Shown: positions 53,516-62,111, counted from the first letter of the stretch. The stretch: DNA of 64,000 nucleotides from Desulfitobacterium metallireducens DSM 15288 (GCF_000231405.2 NZ_CP007032.1:310001-374000); one strand, 5' to 3'. Made by a program: numbers and translations. Notes: generated by a model from the sequence alone, not told the origin.

Positions 53516-54892
53516 ATGCATGTATTTCCGTTTCGTCCGAATTACCGTGAGCTATTTGTAGGACTTGAGGCTTTTGTTCCGCAGGCTAAAGGTGAATCTG
53601 CGCCTGCCATTAATTTTGATAATGCGGCAACAACACCTCCATTTAATAAGGTGATGCATGAAATTAACCAGTTTGCACCCTTTTATTCGTCAATTCACCG
53701 AGGAACAGGATATAAATCGATTCTTTCATCACAAGTTTACGAAAATGCACGCAAAGTGGTTCTCAGTTTTGTAGGAGGTTTATCGGATCAGAATACCGTA
53801 ATCTTCGTTAAGAATACCACTGAAGCGATTAACAAACTCGCTTACCGTCTTTGGAACCCGCGAAAAAAGGAAGTTGTTTTAACAACCTGGATGGAGCATC
53901 ATTCAAATCTTCTTCCCTGGAGGAATAAGTTTCAGGTGGATTATGTGGAACTTAATGAGCAGGGCGGTCTAAATCTGGAGGACCTTGAACGAAAACTCCA
54001 ACATTATCAAGGAACGGTTAAACTTGTGACCGTTTCGGGTGCTTCCAATGTTACTGGAATCATGAACCCTATTCATCATATTGCCGAAATAGCTCATCGT
54101 TACCAGGCTAAGATACTTGTGGATGCAGCCCAGCTGGCTCCTCATGCCGCGATTGATATGCGCCCTAATTCTTCTCCAGAACATATCGATTTTCTCGCTT
54201 TTTCCGCGCATAAAATGTACGCTCCCTTTGGGATTGGCGCGTTAATTGGGCCCATGCAGGTTTTTGAACAGGGGAATCCTGAACATAGCGGGGGTGGAAC
54301 GGTTCAATTTGTAACGAAGGATCGTGTGATCTGGGATGATCCGCCACATAAAGAGGAGGCGGGGACCCCCAATATTTTAGGAATTGTAGCACTTGTCGCA
54401 GCTATTGAAACCTTGAATAAAATAGGAATGAAAACGGTTTTTAAGCAGGAAGAACGTTTGCTTCATTATACTCAGAAAAAGTTAGAGAAGATGCCGGGCA
54501 TTAAGTTATATACATCATTGACAGCGTCCCCGAGAATAGGGGTTATTCCTTTTAACATAGTGGGAATGCATCATGAACAGGTTGCGCAAGCCCTTTCCTG
54601 GAAGGGTAGAATTGCGGTCAGGAATGGTTGCTTTTGTGCTCAACCCTATGTTCAAAAGCTTTTACGCATATCCGATAGAGAGATGGAGAAGGTTATTAAT
54701 AATCCTTTACTACCCCGCCCAGGGATAGTCAGAGTAAGCTTTGGATTATATAATACCATTGAAGAAGTCGATCAGATGCTGGCGGTTCTTCAAGAAATCG
54801 CGGGATCAGACCGAACTAGAATGAAATTTTTGTCCATTTCAGAAAAACAAGTGTATACGAGCAAAACATTCTCGTATTATAATAATAATTAA
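53516..54892 (+). CDS. Class V aminotransferase / cysteine desulfurase-like protein
   Basis: A 458-aa PLP protein. It has NFDNAATTPPFNKVMHEIN at the start, the PLP Lys in AFSAHKMYAPFGIGALIG and a Cys in NGCFCAQPYV near the position of the catalytic Cys of SufS-like enzymes. An extension of about 30 residues precedes the domain, and a Ser/Lys/Tyr-rich tail follows. It may be a cysteine desulfurase or lyase. ATG 53516 follows a GGGGGAGAG site. The neighbour is an aminotransferase. Confidence 0.85.
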   Translation: MHVFPFRPNYRELFVGLEAFVPQAKGESAPAINFDNAATTPPFNKVMHEINQFAPFYSSIHRGTGYKSILSSQVYENARKVVLSFVGGLSDQNTVIFVKNTTEAINKLAYRLWNPRKKEVVLTTWMEHHSNLLPWRNKFQVDYVELNEQGGLNLEDLERKLQHYQGTVKLVTVSGASNVTGIMNPIHHIAEIAHRYQAKILVDAAQLAPHAAIDMRPNSSPEHIDFLAFSAHKMYAPFGIGALIGPMQVFEQGNPEHSGGGTVQFVTKDRVIWDDPPHKEEAGTPNILGIVALVAAIETLNKIGMKTVFKQEERLLHYTQKKLEKMPGIKLYTSLTASPRIGVIPFNIVGMHHEQVAQALSWKGRIAVRNGCFCAQPYVQKLLRISDREMEKVINNPLLPRPGIVRVSFGLYNTIEEVDQMLAVLQEIAGSDRTRMKFLSISEKQVYTSKTFSYYNNN

Positions 54893-54917
54893 TATCAACT
54901 GCAAAGGAAGTACAAGG

Positions 54918-56213
54918 ATGCATGAAATAGCTCAGAAGTTAAATGAACAAATTCGTGAGATTAATCCATATATTTATGAACTCTTGTCTGATTTAGGTAA
55001 GGAACTTTATTATCCAAAAGGAATTTTGACTCAATCAGCGGAAGCAAGTCAAAAAGCCTTTCGGTTCAATGCTACGATTGGGATTGCAACTGAAGAAGGT
55101 CGCCCCATGTACTTACCTGTTATTCAAAAAAATCTGTCTGCATTTGAGCCTTCAGAGCTTTATACATATGCTCCACCTGCAGGGAAAAAAGAACTTAGAC
55201 AACTTTGGCAGGATAAAATGCAGAAGGAGAATCCTTCTTTACAGGGAAAAAGGGCGAGTCTCCCGTTGGTGACGAATGCCTTGACCCACGGACTGAGTAT
55301 AGTGGCTGATTTGTTTGTGAACCCAGGAGACCCGCTTGTTTTACCCGATAAAAATTGGGGTAACTATAATATGATTTTTGGGACACGTCGGGGAGCTCGT
55401 CAGGTAACTTATCCTTTTTATGCAGAGAATGGAGCACTTAATATTTCGGGTATGAAAGAAGCCTTACTTGCCCAAAAAGAGCATGGCAAGGCGATATTGC
55501 TCCTAAACTTCCCGAATAATCCGACGGGTTATACGCCCACTGAAAAAGAGGCTAATGCTATTGTTGAAGCGATTCGAGAGGTTGCTGAAGAAGGAATTAA
55601 TCTCGTCGTTATTTCAGATGATGCCTATTTTGGTTTGTTTTTTGAGGATTCAATCACAGAATCTTTATTTGGCCGTTTCGCTAACCTACATCCCCGGGTT
55701 CTACCGGTGAAAGTGGATGGAGCGACGAAAGAAGAATTCGTTTGGGGATTCCGTGTTGGTTTTATTACGTTTGCTTCGGAATATCCAGAAGTTTTGAGCG
55801 CATTAGAAAGTAAGACGATGGGAATTCTTCGGGGGACAATTTCGAATGTTGCTCATCCGTCACAAACCTTTGTCCAGGAGGGATTAGAGTCTCCTGAATT
55901 TTGGACACAGAAGCACGAAAAAATTGATATTATCAAGAAGCGAGCCTTAAAGGTAAAAGCGGTCCTTAAAAATGAGCGGTATCATGAAGTATGGGAGGTA
56001 TATCCTTTCAATTCGGGTTATTTCATGTGTTTAAAATTAAAGCGTGTGAGTGCTGAACCTCTGCGTCAACATCTTCTTGAAAAATATGGAGTTGGGGTTA
56101 TTGCCTTAGGCCAAACGGATATCCGGATTGCTTTTTCCTGTGTTGAAGAAGATCAGATTGAAGAACTCTTTGAGCTTATATATCAAGGAGCGAAGGATTT
56201 AGAAGCTCAATAA
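54918..56213 (+). CDS. Class I/II aminotransferase
   Basis: A 431-aa PLP enzyme of fold type I. The PLP Lys is in the DGATKEEFVWGFRVGFI segment; NFPNNPTGYTP and ISDDAYFGLFF are conserved active-site parts. The long N-terminal part (FNATIGIATEEGRPMYLPVI) is similar to the aspartate/aromatic aminotransferases of anaerobes. It starts at ATG 54918 behind AAAGGAAG, 25 nt after the desulfurase-like gene, so it may work on a related sulfur amino acid. The substrate is not evident. Confidence 0.88.
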   Translation: MHEIAQKLNEQIREINPYIYELLSDLGKELYYPKGILTQSAEASQKAFRFNATIGIATEEGRPMYLPVIQKNLSAFEPSELYTYAPPAGKKELRQLWQDKMQKENPSLQGKRASLPLVTNALTHGLSIVADLFVNPGDPLVLPDKNWGNYNMIFGTRRGARQVTYPFYAENGALNISGMKEALLAQKEHGKAILLLNFPNNPTGYTPTEKEANAIVEAIREVAEEGINLVVISDDAYFGLFFEDSITESLFGRFANLHPRVLPVKVDGATKEEFVWGFRVGFITFASEYPEVLSALESKTMGILRGTISNVAHPSQTFVQEGLESPEFWTQKHEKIDIIKKRALKVKAVLKNERYHEVWEVYPFNSGYFMCLKLKRVSAEPLRQHLLEKYGVGVIALGQTDIRIAFSCVEEDQIEELFELIYQGAKDLEAQ

Positions 56214-56259
56214 ACTTAAAGCTTTTTACTTTACAATATAATATCTTGCAGATAACGAA

Positions 56260-56290
56260 AATCCTCGGTTCGCCGGGGATTATTTTTTTA
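56260..56290 (+). terminator. Terminator after the aminotransferase gene
   Basis: AATCCTCGG (56260-56268) and CCGGGGATT (56273-56281) with a TTCG tetraloop, followed by ATTTTTTT. Confidence 0.92.
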
Positions 56291-56339
56291 GATATTAGTG
56301 CAAAGTAATAAAAAAAAAGCTAACGTTAGGAGATGACGT

Positions 56340-56798
56340 ATGGATAAAGAAGAACTTATAAACTCTTTAAATTGGTTCTATAGTCTAGAACTTAATCAAG
56401 TTGACTTGTATCTTGCTCAGAATAAAAAATTCAAGGATCAATACGGAGGCATAGTTTTAGAACGAGTGGCAGAAATAGAACAGGGTCATGCTGATTCAAT
56501 TAGCTCTAAAATTCAGGAACTAGGGGGTACTCCCACATTATTAGGAGAAGTCATCTCACCCATCATTGGGACTTCTTTAGGAACCATTCTCTCAATGACC
56601 GGATTGGATATGGCCCTAAGGATCAATATTAAGCTAGAGGAAAAGGCAATGAGTGACTATAGCGAACTTATCAACCGCGTCGAAAAAGATGGCGATGGTC
56701 CAGAAAGTGAGCTCTGCAAGCTTCTTAAATATAACTATGTTGACGAAGATCTTCATGCAGCACTATTTGCAAAGATTATTGGAGCCCAAGGTGAGTAA
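56340..56798 (+). CDS. Ferritin-like diiron domain protein
   Basis: A 152-aa, mostly helical protein with carboxylate/His pairs in a ferritin-like layout: WFYSLELNQVDLY, VAEIEQGHADSIS and EKAMSDYSEL, then EDLHAALFAK. A central hydrophobic stretch (ISPIIGTSLGTILSMTGL) resembles COQ7/DUF-type membrane-bound diiron proteins. It could bind two irons. ATG 56340 follows TTAGGAG. It stands alone after a terminator. Confidence 0.78.
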   Translation: MDKEELINSLNWFYSLELNQVDLYLAQNKKFKDQYGGIVLERVAEIEQGHADSISSKIQELGGTPTLLGEVISPIIGTSLGTILSMTGLDMALRINIKLEEKAMSDYSELINRVEKDGDGPESELCKLLKYNYVDEDLHAALFAKIIGAQGE

Positions 56799-56881
56799 TA
56801 TGCTTTTTTTGTACGTGCACAAGGAAATTTTGTCCTCTCATATAATGGAGTATGCTGGTATCAAAGGGAGGATAAACCAAA

Positions 56882-57028
56882 ATGCATCATATAGTACGTC
56901 GAGGCGAATCGCTTCATAAAATTGCTAAACATCATCATACCCATATTCACCATTTGCTTCATTTAAATCCGCATATTCGTCATCGGCCTAATCTTATATA
57001 TCCTGGCGAAAGAATTAGAGTCAGGTAA
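56882..57028 (+). CDS. 48-aa LysM-domain protein
   Basis: A single LysM domain from the first residue: MHHIVRRGESLHKIAKHHHT, then LHLNPHIRHRPNLIYPGERI. There is no signal peptide. The His content is high (13 of 48). In spore formers, stand-alone LysM proteins bind cortex peptidoglycan or coat (SafA-like). It has AAGGGAGG before ATG 56882 and a TATAAT upstream at about 56841. A terminator is next. Confidence 0.82.
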   Translation: MHHIVRRGESLHKIAKHHHTHIHHLLHLNPHIRHRPNLIYPGERIRVR

Positions 57029-57039
57029 GAGAATGAAGG

Positions 57040-57075
57040 AAGCCCTCGGCACTATGAACTGCCGAGGGCTTTAAT
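57040..57075. terminator. Bidirectional terminator
   Basis: AAGCCCTCGGCA (57040-57051) and TGCCGAGGGCTT (57060-57071), ending TTAATT on the plus strand. It lies between the LysM gene and the convergent oxidoreductase gene. Confidence 0.9.
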
Positions 57076-57098
57076 TCAACCAAGTTTCTCGATTGGGG

Positions 57099-59804
57099 CT
57101 ACTTACTTGTCTCAGCCGGAACAACAATGGGAGCGAGGACACTATCTTTAAGAAGCTCAACACACTGTGCCATATATGCACCTACTTTCTCGGAGGGATC
57201 TTTTGTAGGAATCTCTAAGGCACGAGCAACTAATTCAGTTAAATCCATCTGTTGTACTTGAGTTCCCATTGCGTGGCAGGTTGAGTTAAACTGAGAACCA
57301 CATCCTGCACAGTTTGTGACTAGATATTCGGCACCTGTTGTAACCGCTTCTTCCACGCGTTTCATACCACTATGAGCAACGGATGGCAAAGAATCAAAGG
57401 CTGAAACTAATCCGCAGCAAAGCCCCTGTTCTTTGATATGTTCCATTTCTCTAAGTTCCACTCCGGGAATTGAGCGAAGGACATTTCGGGGCTCATCATA
57501 GTGACCAAACCACCGTCCAACATGGCAAGAATCGTGATAAGTAACGGAATGATTAAAGGGTTCTGTGAATTTGATTTTACCTTCGGCAATCAATTCGCTG
57601 AGGTATACTACAATGTGTTTAAAGCGAATATTACATTCGATTCCCAATTCCAGAGCCATTTGCGGATAATTTTCATTGAAGGTTGCATAGCACCCTGGGC
57701 ATGAAAAAATAATTGTCTCGACTCCAGCTTCATTGAACATTTCCAGATTACGTTTAACTAACGTCTGGAAATCTTTTTTATATCCCCCAAGAGATAGATA
57801 AAGGCCACAACATCTTTCTTTCTCTCCAAAGTGAACAAACGGGATATTGAGCTGATGGAGAATACGGGTCGCATTTTGAGCCATGTTGTCCATAATTGTT
57901 CCCGCCCAGCACCCAGACCAATAGGCGATTTTCCCATGAGTTTGAGCCGGCACATCTAACCATTTAAGTCGTTCTTCTGCGGGTACTCCCCAGAAGTTAC
58001 CTGTTGTCAGTACGTTATTGCGGATGATTTCTAAACCTGTATTATGAAGCTTATGCTTATCAAATTCATAGCGGAGATTCATCCAATGATGAGCATTATG
58101 AGCTCGAATTTGACAAACGGCATCACATTTTTTACAGGTTGTACAGGGATATAGAGCCTTGCCGACTTCATCGTCTAACGGGAGCTTACCTTTGATATAT
58201 TGATTCAGAATATAGTATTTTCCACGAGGTGAGTTACTCTCCCATGGAACAGCATCAAAAACTGTGCAGACATTACGACAATAGCCACACATGGCGCAGG
58301 AGAATGTGTCATCTGTAAGTTGTTCATCGAGCGGAGAGCTAAAGTTATTGGTTTGCCATTTACTTAAAAGGCGGCCAGCCAAACCGATTAACTCACATCC
58401 AGCATTGGCAAATTTCATCGTAGCAGACAACATTTTGGTTGGAGATTGTTTGTCTATCGAAGGGGGAATGATTTTTCCTGGATTCATTAAACCGTCTGGG
58501 TCAACAAATTGCTTATAATTCCAGATGGTTTTAAGGCGGTCTTCTCCAAAAAAGGTTTTCGCACGATCCGTAAAGTACATTCCTATTGAAAAAACTTTAC
58601 CCCCGTGTTTTTCCCCAGCATCAATTACATCTAAGGAACAAGCATAGGCCATTGGGAAGCCTAATTTTCTTTCATCAGCCAGCATAAATCCCAAAATAGA
58701 GATTTGGTCATGACCAACCATAGTTCCCTCAAGAGCAAACTCACCTTTAAATTTTCTTTCGATTTCTCTGACAAATTGAGCAACTTCTTTAATGGGAATG
58801 ACGACTTCACTGGCGACTAAAGTCGGTCCCAGTTTTTTAAAACGCATGGGATAGAACTTATCTGCCCATTCTTCGCTGGCTAACTTATCCCGCATGATTT
58901 TCCCATTATAACGGGTTACTAATTTGTTAATTTTATTTTCTACAATTGAACGACGGGGTTTGGGAAAAACCATAGTTATTAAATACTCATCTTCAGGTAA
59001 GACATAATGCTCAAGCGCTTTCTGTTTTAATGCGGTGTAGGATGGAGTTGTTAAGCTTACATTCCAAAGGAGTACATTTTCATTATTTAAAGCATTTAAA
59101 AAATCTGAGGCACTTGGTAAATCGGGGAAGGCAGCCAGGATGACACTCTCTTCATCTTTTGGGTGTACTTTGACAGTTACTTCAACGATCATCCCTGTAA
59201 TTCCGCAAAGGCTATATACTTGCTGGAGATTACTCCCTTCAACCTTCTCTAAATGACCATCGGGGAAGACCATGAGAACGGATTCAATATTTTGGAGGCA
59301 GTTTCCGTATTCGTAACTTCCATATCCGCTTCCCCCCTGGGCTACCCAACCTGCAACGGTTGAGCTATTCGAACTGGATGGGTATGCCCGAAGTGTTAGC
59401 CCTTGTTCACTTAATTTTTTCTCGAGATTACTCCAAATGACACCAGGTTCGACTGTAGCCGTTTGATGACCTATGTTGATATCATTGATTTTGTTCATGC
59501 GGACAAAATCAACGACAATACCCCCTTTAGCCGGTACACTCCCACCGAAACCTGCACTTCCTGCGCCTCGAGGAACAAGAGGGATTTTCTCCTCATGGGC
59601 TGCTTTAGCCAACAAGGATACCTCCTCAGCCGATATAGGTTGAACGACTCCATCTGGTATGCACTGAATCATGGAGCGGATTTGATCAGGCATAATCCCT
59701 TGATCATGGGAATAGACAATTCGTTCGACTTTGTTAAAGCGGACACGATCACCAAAAATCATTTTAAGCTTTTCCATTTGTTGAGTCGTTAGATTATTTT
59801 TCAT
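57099..59804 (-). CDS. Fused FAD-linked oxidase / Fe-S (GlcD-GlcF-like) oxidoreductase
   Basis: A 901-aa protein. The N-terminal half is an FAD-binding (type 4) oxidase (PRGAGSAGFGGSVPAKGG, GWVAQGGSGYGSYEYG) with an FAD-oxidase C-terminal domain. The second half has two 4Fe-4S motifs, CAMCGYCRNVC and CTTCKKCDAVC, and two CCG domains (ERCCGLYLSLGG, GLCCGLVSAFDS). This is the layout of D-lactate or glycolate dehydrogenases that feed quinone or an electron-transfer partner. GlcD and GlcF are normally separate; here they are one chain. Cytoplasmic; ATG 59804 follows AAGGAGAAA. The 2-hydroxyacid substrate is unknown. Confidence 0.9.
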   Translation of the reverse strand: MKNNLTTQQMEKLKMIFGDRVRFNKVERIVYSHDQGIMPDQIRSMIQCIPDGVVQPISAEEVSLLAKAAHEEKIPLVPRGAGSAGFGGSVPAKGGIVVDFVRMNKINDINIGHQTATVEPGVIWSNLEKKLSEQGLTLRAYPSSSNSSTVAGWVAQGGSGYGSYEYGNCLQNIESVLMVFPDGHLEKVEGSNLQQVYSLCGITGMIVEVTVKVHPKDEESVILAAFPDLPSASDFLNALNNENVLLWNVSLTTPSYTALKQKALEHYVLPEDEYLITMVFPKPRRSIVENKINKLVTRYNGKIMRDKLASEEWADKFYPMRFKKLGPTLVASEVVIPIKEVAQFVREIERKFKGEFALEGTMVGHDQISILGFMLADERKLGFPMAYACSLDVIDAGEKHGGKVFSIGMYFTDRAKTFFGEDRLKTIWNYKQFVDPDGLMNPGKIIPPSIDKQSPTKMLSATMKFANAGCELIGLAGRLLSKWQTNNFSSPLDEQLTDDTFSCAMCGYCRNVCTVFDAVPWESNSPRGKYYILNQYIKGKLPLDDEVGKALYPCTTCKKCDAVCQIRAHNAHHWMNLRYEFDKHKLHNTGLEIIRNNVLTTGNFWGVPAEERLKWLDVPAQTHGKIAYWSGCWAGTIMDNMAQNATRILHQLNIPFVHFGEKERCCGLYLSLGGYKKDFQTLVKRNLEMFNEAGVETIIFSCPGCYATFNENYPQMALELGIECNIRFKHIVVYLSELIAEGKIKFTEPFNHSVTYHDSCHVGRWFGHYDEPRNVLRSIPGVELREMEHIKEQGLCCGLVSAFDSLPSVAHSGMKRVEEAVTTGAEYLVTNCAGCGSQFNSTCHAMGTQVQQMDLTELVARALEIPTKDPSEKVGAYMAQCVELLKDSVLAPIVVPAETSK

Positions 59805-60090
59805 TAGTTTCTCCTTCTTTCTTTAACTTTGAATTTAGACGCTCAATTAGAAGTTGCCGTTTTAGAAATAGCTTGTAGGTCCCCTAACCCTAATGAACAC
59901 ATTCACGACCCCCTGGTTTATTAAATATGTACAAATACTTAAACTTGGTTTAAAAAAATTTGCATTTCAAGGATTGCTGATGTTTGAATTAGGGCACTTT
60001 CTGAACCATAGGTTCAAAAAAAGTGAACTGTAATTTAATACCAAATTATTCGACAAAATGATGAATGTTCCTGCATAAGATTTAAAAAAA
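59805..60090. other. Intergenic region upstream of the oxidoreductase gene
   Basis: About 290 nt, AT-rich, no gene. The only structured piece is TGAACCATAGGTTCA at 60002-60016, a short dyad. Promoters for the minus-strand oxidoreductase should be here, but I cannot place them firmly. Confidence 0.4.
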
Positions 60091-60094
60091 AAGA

Positions 60095-60118
60095 CGAGTC
60101 CAATGGACTCGCTTTTAG
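60095..60118 (-). terminator. Terminator of the triple-XRE gene
   Basis: CGAGTCC (60095-60101) and GGACTCG (60105-60111); the minus-strand RNA then continues with TCTTTTTTTTT. Confidence 0.88.
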
Positions 60119-60132
60119 TCTGAGACAAACCG

Positions 60133-60906
60133 TTATTTATCAAGTAGACTTCTATTCCTTCTGAAGAATTGAATATAGTTTAATATGAATTTCAGATCTC
60201 CAGCTTCGAGATCTCGAACGGCTCGTAAAACAGCCTGTATGCGAGGATCCCCCAATAAACTCAAGACTTCAGAATTTAATGAAGACATAAGGTTTTCGAC
60301 ATCTTCTTGTTCCAATAAGAAGTAACATACGGAAACGCCGAGTGCTTGAGCTATATTTTCAAGTGTATCTAAGGAAGGTTCCGCCTGATCATTTTCGACT
60401 TGACTGACCATCGCTGGAGAAATTCCTGCTTTATCAGCCAATAGAACTCCAGTCAGTCCTTGCTTTTCCCGTTCATGTCGAACCCGGGTCCCGACTGAAA
60501 ATGTGTCTGCAGACTTTTCTAAAAAATAACGAACGGTAACACTGAGTGCTTCTGCTAATCGATCCAATGTTTCTAAATCGGGTTCTTCTGTACTATTTTC
60601 ATAAGCTTCAATCTTTTCCACGGGGATTCCGGAAAGTTCACTTAACTCTTCGATGCTTAAACTTCGTCCTCTGCGAATAAATTGAATTTTTTCTCCATAA
60701 ACCTTTTCCGTTCCTATTCCGAATAAATAAGTTGGAGATATATTTAAAACATTGGATAAGCGTCGAACCATAGCGACTGAAGGCTTTTTTGTTTCACGCT
60801 CCACTGCGCTCAGAAATGAACTAGAAATTCCCAATTGATTGGAAAGTTCATTTAAGGTTAATCCTCTTTGCTTACGAAAATCTCGTATTGTCGTACCAAT
60901 TCCCAT
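60133..60906 (-). CDS. Regulator with three tandem XRE-type HTH domains
   Basis: A 257-aa protein with three Cro/C1-type helix-turn-helix units. Unit 1 covers about residues 7-61 (LTLNELSNQLGISSSFLSAV). Unit 2 covers about 72-127 (LSIEELSELSGIPVEKIEAY). Unit 3 covers about 141-196 (LTGVLLADKAGISPAMVSQV). A C-terminal helical tail follows. Most XRE proteins have one unit. It may bind three half-sites or act as a sensor of peptides. ATG 60906 follows TAGGAGG. It is divergent from the metal/envelope cluster. Confidence 0.92.
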   Translation of the reverse strand: MGIGTTIRDFRKQRGLTLNELSNQLGISSSFLSAVERETKKPSVAMVRRLSNVLNISPTYLFGIGTEKVYGEKIQFIRRGRSLSIEELSELSGIPVEKIEAYENSTEEPDLETLDRLAEALSVTVRYFLEKSADTFSVGTRVRHEREKQGLTGVLLADKAGISPAMVSQVENDQAEPSLDTLENIAQALGVSVCYFLLEQEDVENLMSSLNSEVLSLLGDPRIQAVLRAVRDLEAGDLKFILNYIQFFRRNRSLLDK

Positions 60907-61042
60907 TCTGGCTCTTCCTCCTAAATCTCTCTTTAAGTTTTACTATAGCATAAGTTTTAATTTGAGGATATTAATTATGAACAATGGTCTAGAATTATTG
61001 ATTTAGTTTTGAGTGTAAAACGCATGCATTATATTAAACCCC

Positions 61043-61059
61043 TATACCCCTGGGGGACA
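61043..61059 (+). promoter_or_regulatory. CsoR-like operator (copy A)
   Basis: TATACCCCTGGGGGACA, a C4-T-G5 dyad typical of CsoR-family sites. It lies directly upstream of the TTCAY array A. Confidence 0.5.
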
Positions 61060-61060
61060 C

Positions 61061-61114
61061 TTCACAAAAAGTTCATGATTTGTTCATATGTTTTTCAAGG
61101 TTAGACTTTATACT
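61061..61114 (+). promoter_or_regulatory. TTCAY 11-bp repeat array A with -10 box
   Basis: TTCAC, TTCAT, TTCAT and TTCAA begin at 61061, 61072, 61083 and 61094, exactly 11 bp apart. TATACT (61109-61114) begins 15 bp after the last. This is the layout of an OmpR/PhoB/PhoP-type activator site replacing the -35 region. Confidence 0.8.
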
Positions 61115-61170
61115 GAGTGTAAGTTGATTATTTGAAGTAGAGAAGTACTCTAAAGGGGGATTTAAGAATA

Positions 61171-61344
61171 ATGTTTATCGTTTTGCTTATCTTAATTATT
61201 GGCGCTGTGTATTTATTTCGTCAACAAGATCAACATACATCTGGAGGCCTTAATAATTCACTAGAAATTCTGCGTCAACGTTATGCTCGTGGAGAAATTG
61301 ATGAGATGGAATTTAAAGCACGTAAGAACATTCTCGAACAGTAA
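61171..61344 (+). CDS. Small SHOCT-domain membrane protein (57 aa)
   Basis: One N-terminal membrane helix (MFIVLLILIIGAVYLF) and a C-terminal SHOCT motif (LEILRQRYARGEIDEMEF). SHOCT is a short oligomerisation-type domain found at ends of many membrane proteins. ATG 61171 follows AAAGGGGG. It is transcribed from the TTCAY/CsoR-like promoter region A, and the next gene encodes a second SHOCT protein. Confidence 0.82.
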   Translation: MFIVLLILIIGAVYLFRQQDQHTSGGLNNSLEILRQRYARGEIDEMEFKARKNILEQ

Positions 61345-61392
61345 TGGGACAGCGAGAAATGGCACATCGTAAACAAAAAGGAGGAAATTGAA

Positions 61393-61692
61393 ATGATGGG
61401 TTGGGGTCACTGGGGCAACATGATGGGTGGATATGGCCCAGGATATTATGGTAACTATGGGACAGGAAACTTCTGGTGGATGGGTTTAATTGGAATGGCT
61501 CTTCAAGCCGTTTTCTGGATAGCAGTAATTGTCATCGTTTGGCGTTTAGTTCGGAAAAATGGTTTTCATCATTCTGTAGGTCATTCTAATAGCGAAAATG
61601 ACAATGCACTCAGTATTCTGCGCGAACGCTATGCAAAGGGCGATATTGATTCCGAAGAATATGCTCGACGGAAAGAAGAGTTATTGCGTTAA
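61393..61692 (+). CDS. Met/Gly/Trp-rich SHOCT-domain membrane protein (99 aa)
   Basis: The N-terminus is rich in Met, Gly, His, Tyr and Trp (MMGWGHWGNMMGGYGPGYYG). One membrane helix follows (about residues 30-51) and a SHOCT domain closes the protein (LSILRERYAKGDIDSEEYAR). The Met-rich outer part could bind Cu(I) or Ag(I). AAAAGGAGG precedes the start. It is in operon with the 57-aa protein, 48 nt apart, and ends at a terminator. Confidence 0.82.
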   Translation: MMGWGHWGNMMGGYGPGYYGNYGTGNFWWMGLIGMALQAVFWIAVIVIVWRLVRKNGFHHSVGHSNSENDNALSILRERYAKGDIDSEEYARRKEELLR

Positions 61693-61717
61693 TTGAATAG
61701 TTCCATTGGAATACATG

Positions 61718-61751
61718 AAGTGAGGTGTTGATCAAACACCTCACTTTTTTT
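61718..61751 (+). terminator. Terminator after the SHOCT pair
   Basis: AAGTGAGGTGTT (61718-61729) and AACACCTCACTT (61735-61746) with GATCA between, then a T run. Confidence 0.92.
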
Positions 61752-61756
61752 AAATC

Positions 61757-61783
61757 TTCATAAGAAATTCATCTCCATTTCAT
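61757..61783 (+). promoter_or_regulatory. TTCAY 11-bp repeat array C
   Basis: TTCAT at 61757, 61768 and 61779, exactly 11 bp apart, with a degenerate fourth copy at 61790 (TTATA) and a TATAAC at 61807. It lies upstream of array B. Confidence 0.65.
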
Positions 61784-61845
61784 CATATTTTATAGCTTAG
61801 TTGAGGTATAACTACAGCCTTATTTGTATTAGGCCTTCCAATACA

Positions 61846-61865
61846 CCTATGCCCATGGGGGACAT
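61846..61865 (+). promoter_or_regulatory. CsoR-like operator (copy B, degenerate)
   Basis: CCTATGCCCATGGGGGACAT, homologous to copy A but with a weakened C tract (CCC-AT-GGGGG). Confidence 0.4.
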
Positions 61866-61918
61866 TCATATAAAGTTCACAACTTATTCATTGGTTTTTC
61901 AACACTGCCTTTTATACT
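61865..61918 (+). promoter_or_regulatory. TTCAY 11-bp repeat array B with -10 box
   Basis: TTCAT, TTCAC, TTCAT and TTCAA begin at 61865, 61876, 61887 and 61898. TATACT (61913-61918) begins 15 bp after the last, exactly as in array A. The whole region is a diverged duplicate of region A. Confidence 0.8.
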
Positions 61919-61984
61919 GAAATTGTAGTTATATTACAAGTCTGTACGAGCTATGGTTAGACTCCATTATTATAATGATTCAAT

Positions 61985-62069
61985 TGAAGTCCTTCGGCAG
62001 ATATGCATGTGGAGAAATTGATGAACAGAAAATTTTAGGAGTGTAAAGCCATTCTCGAAAAACGCTAGT
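61985..62069 (+). pseudogene. Decayed copy of the 57-aa SHOCT gene
   Basis: The DNA from 61985 aligns to the SHOCT part of the gene at 61171. The piece TATGC..GTGGAGAAATTGATGA is shared, as is the ending CATTCTCGAA. A stop (TAA at 62045-62047) and a frame change break the copy, and the N-terminal helix is gone. With array B upstream it marks an old tandem duplication of promoter plus gene. Confidence 0.75.
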
Positions 62070-62111
62070 CATTAAATGTAAATAGTCTTATTAAGAAAGG
62101 AGTATAAACTT

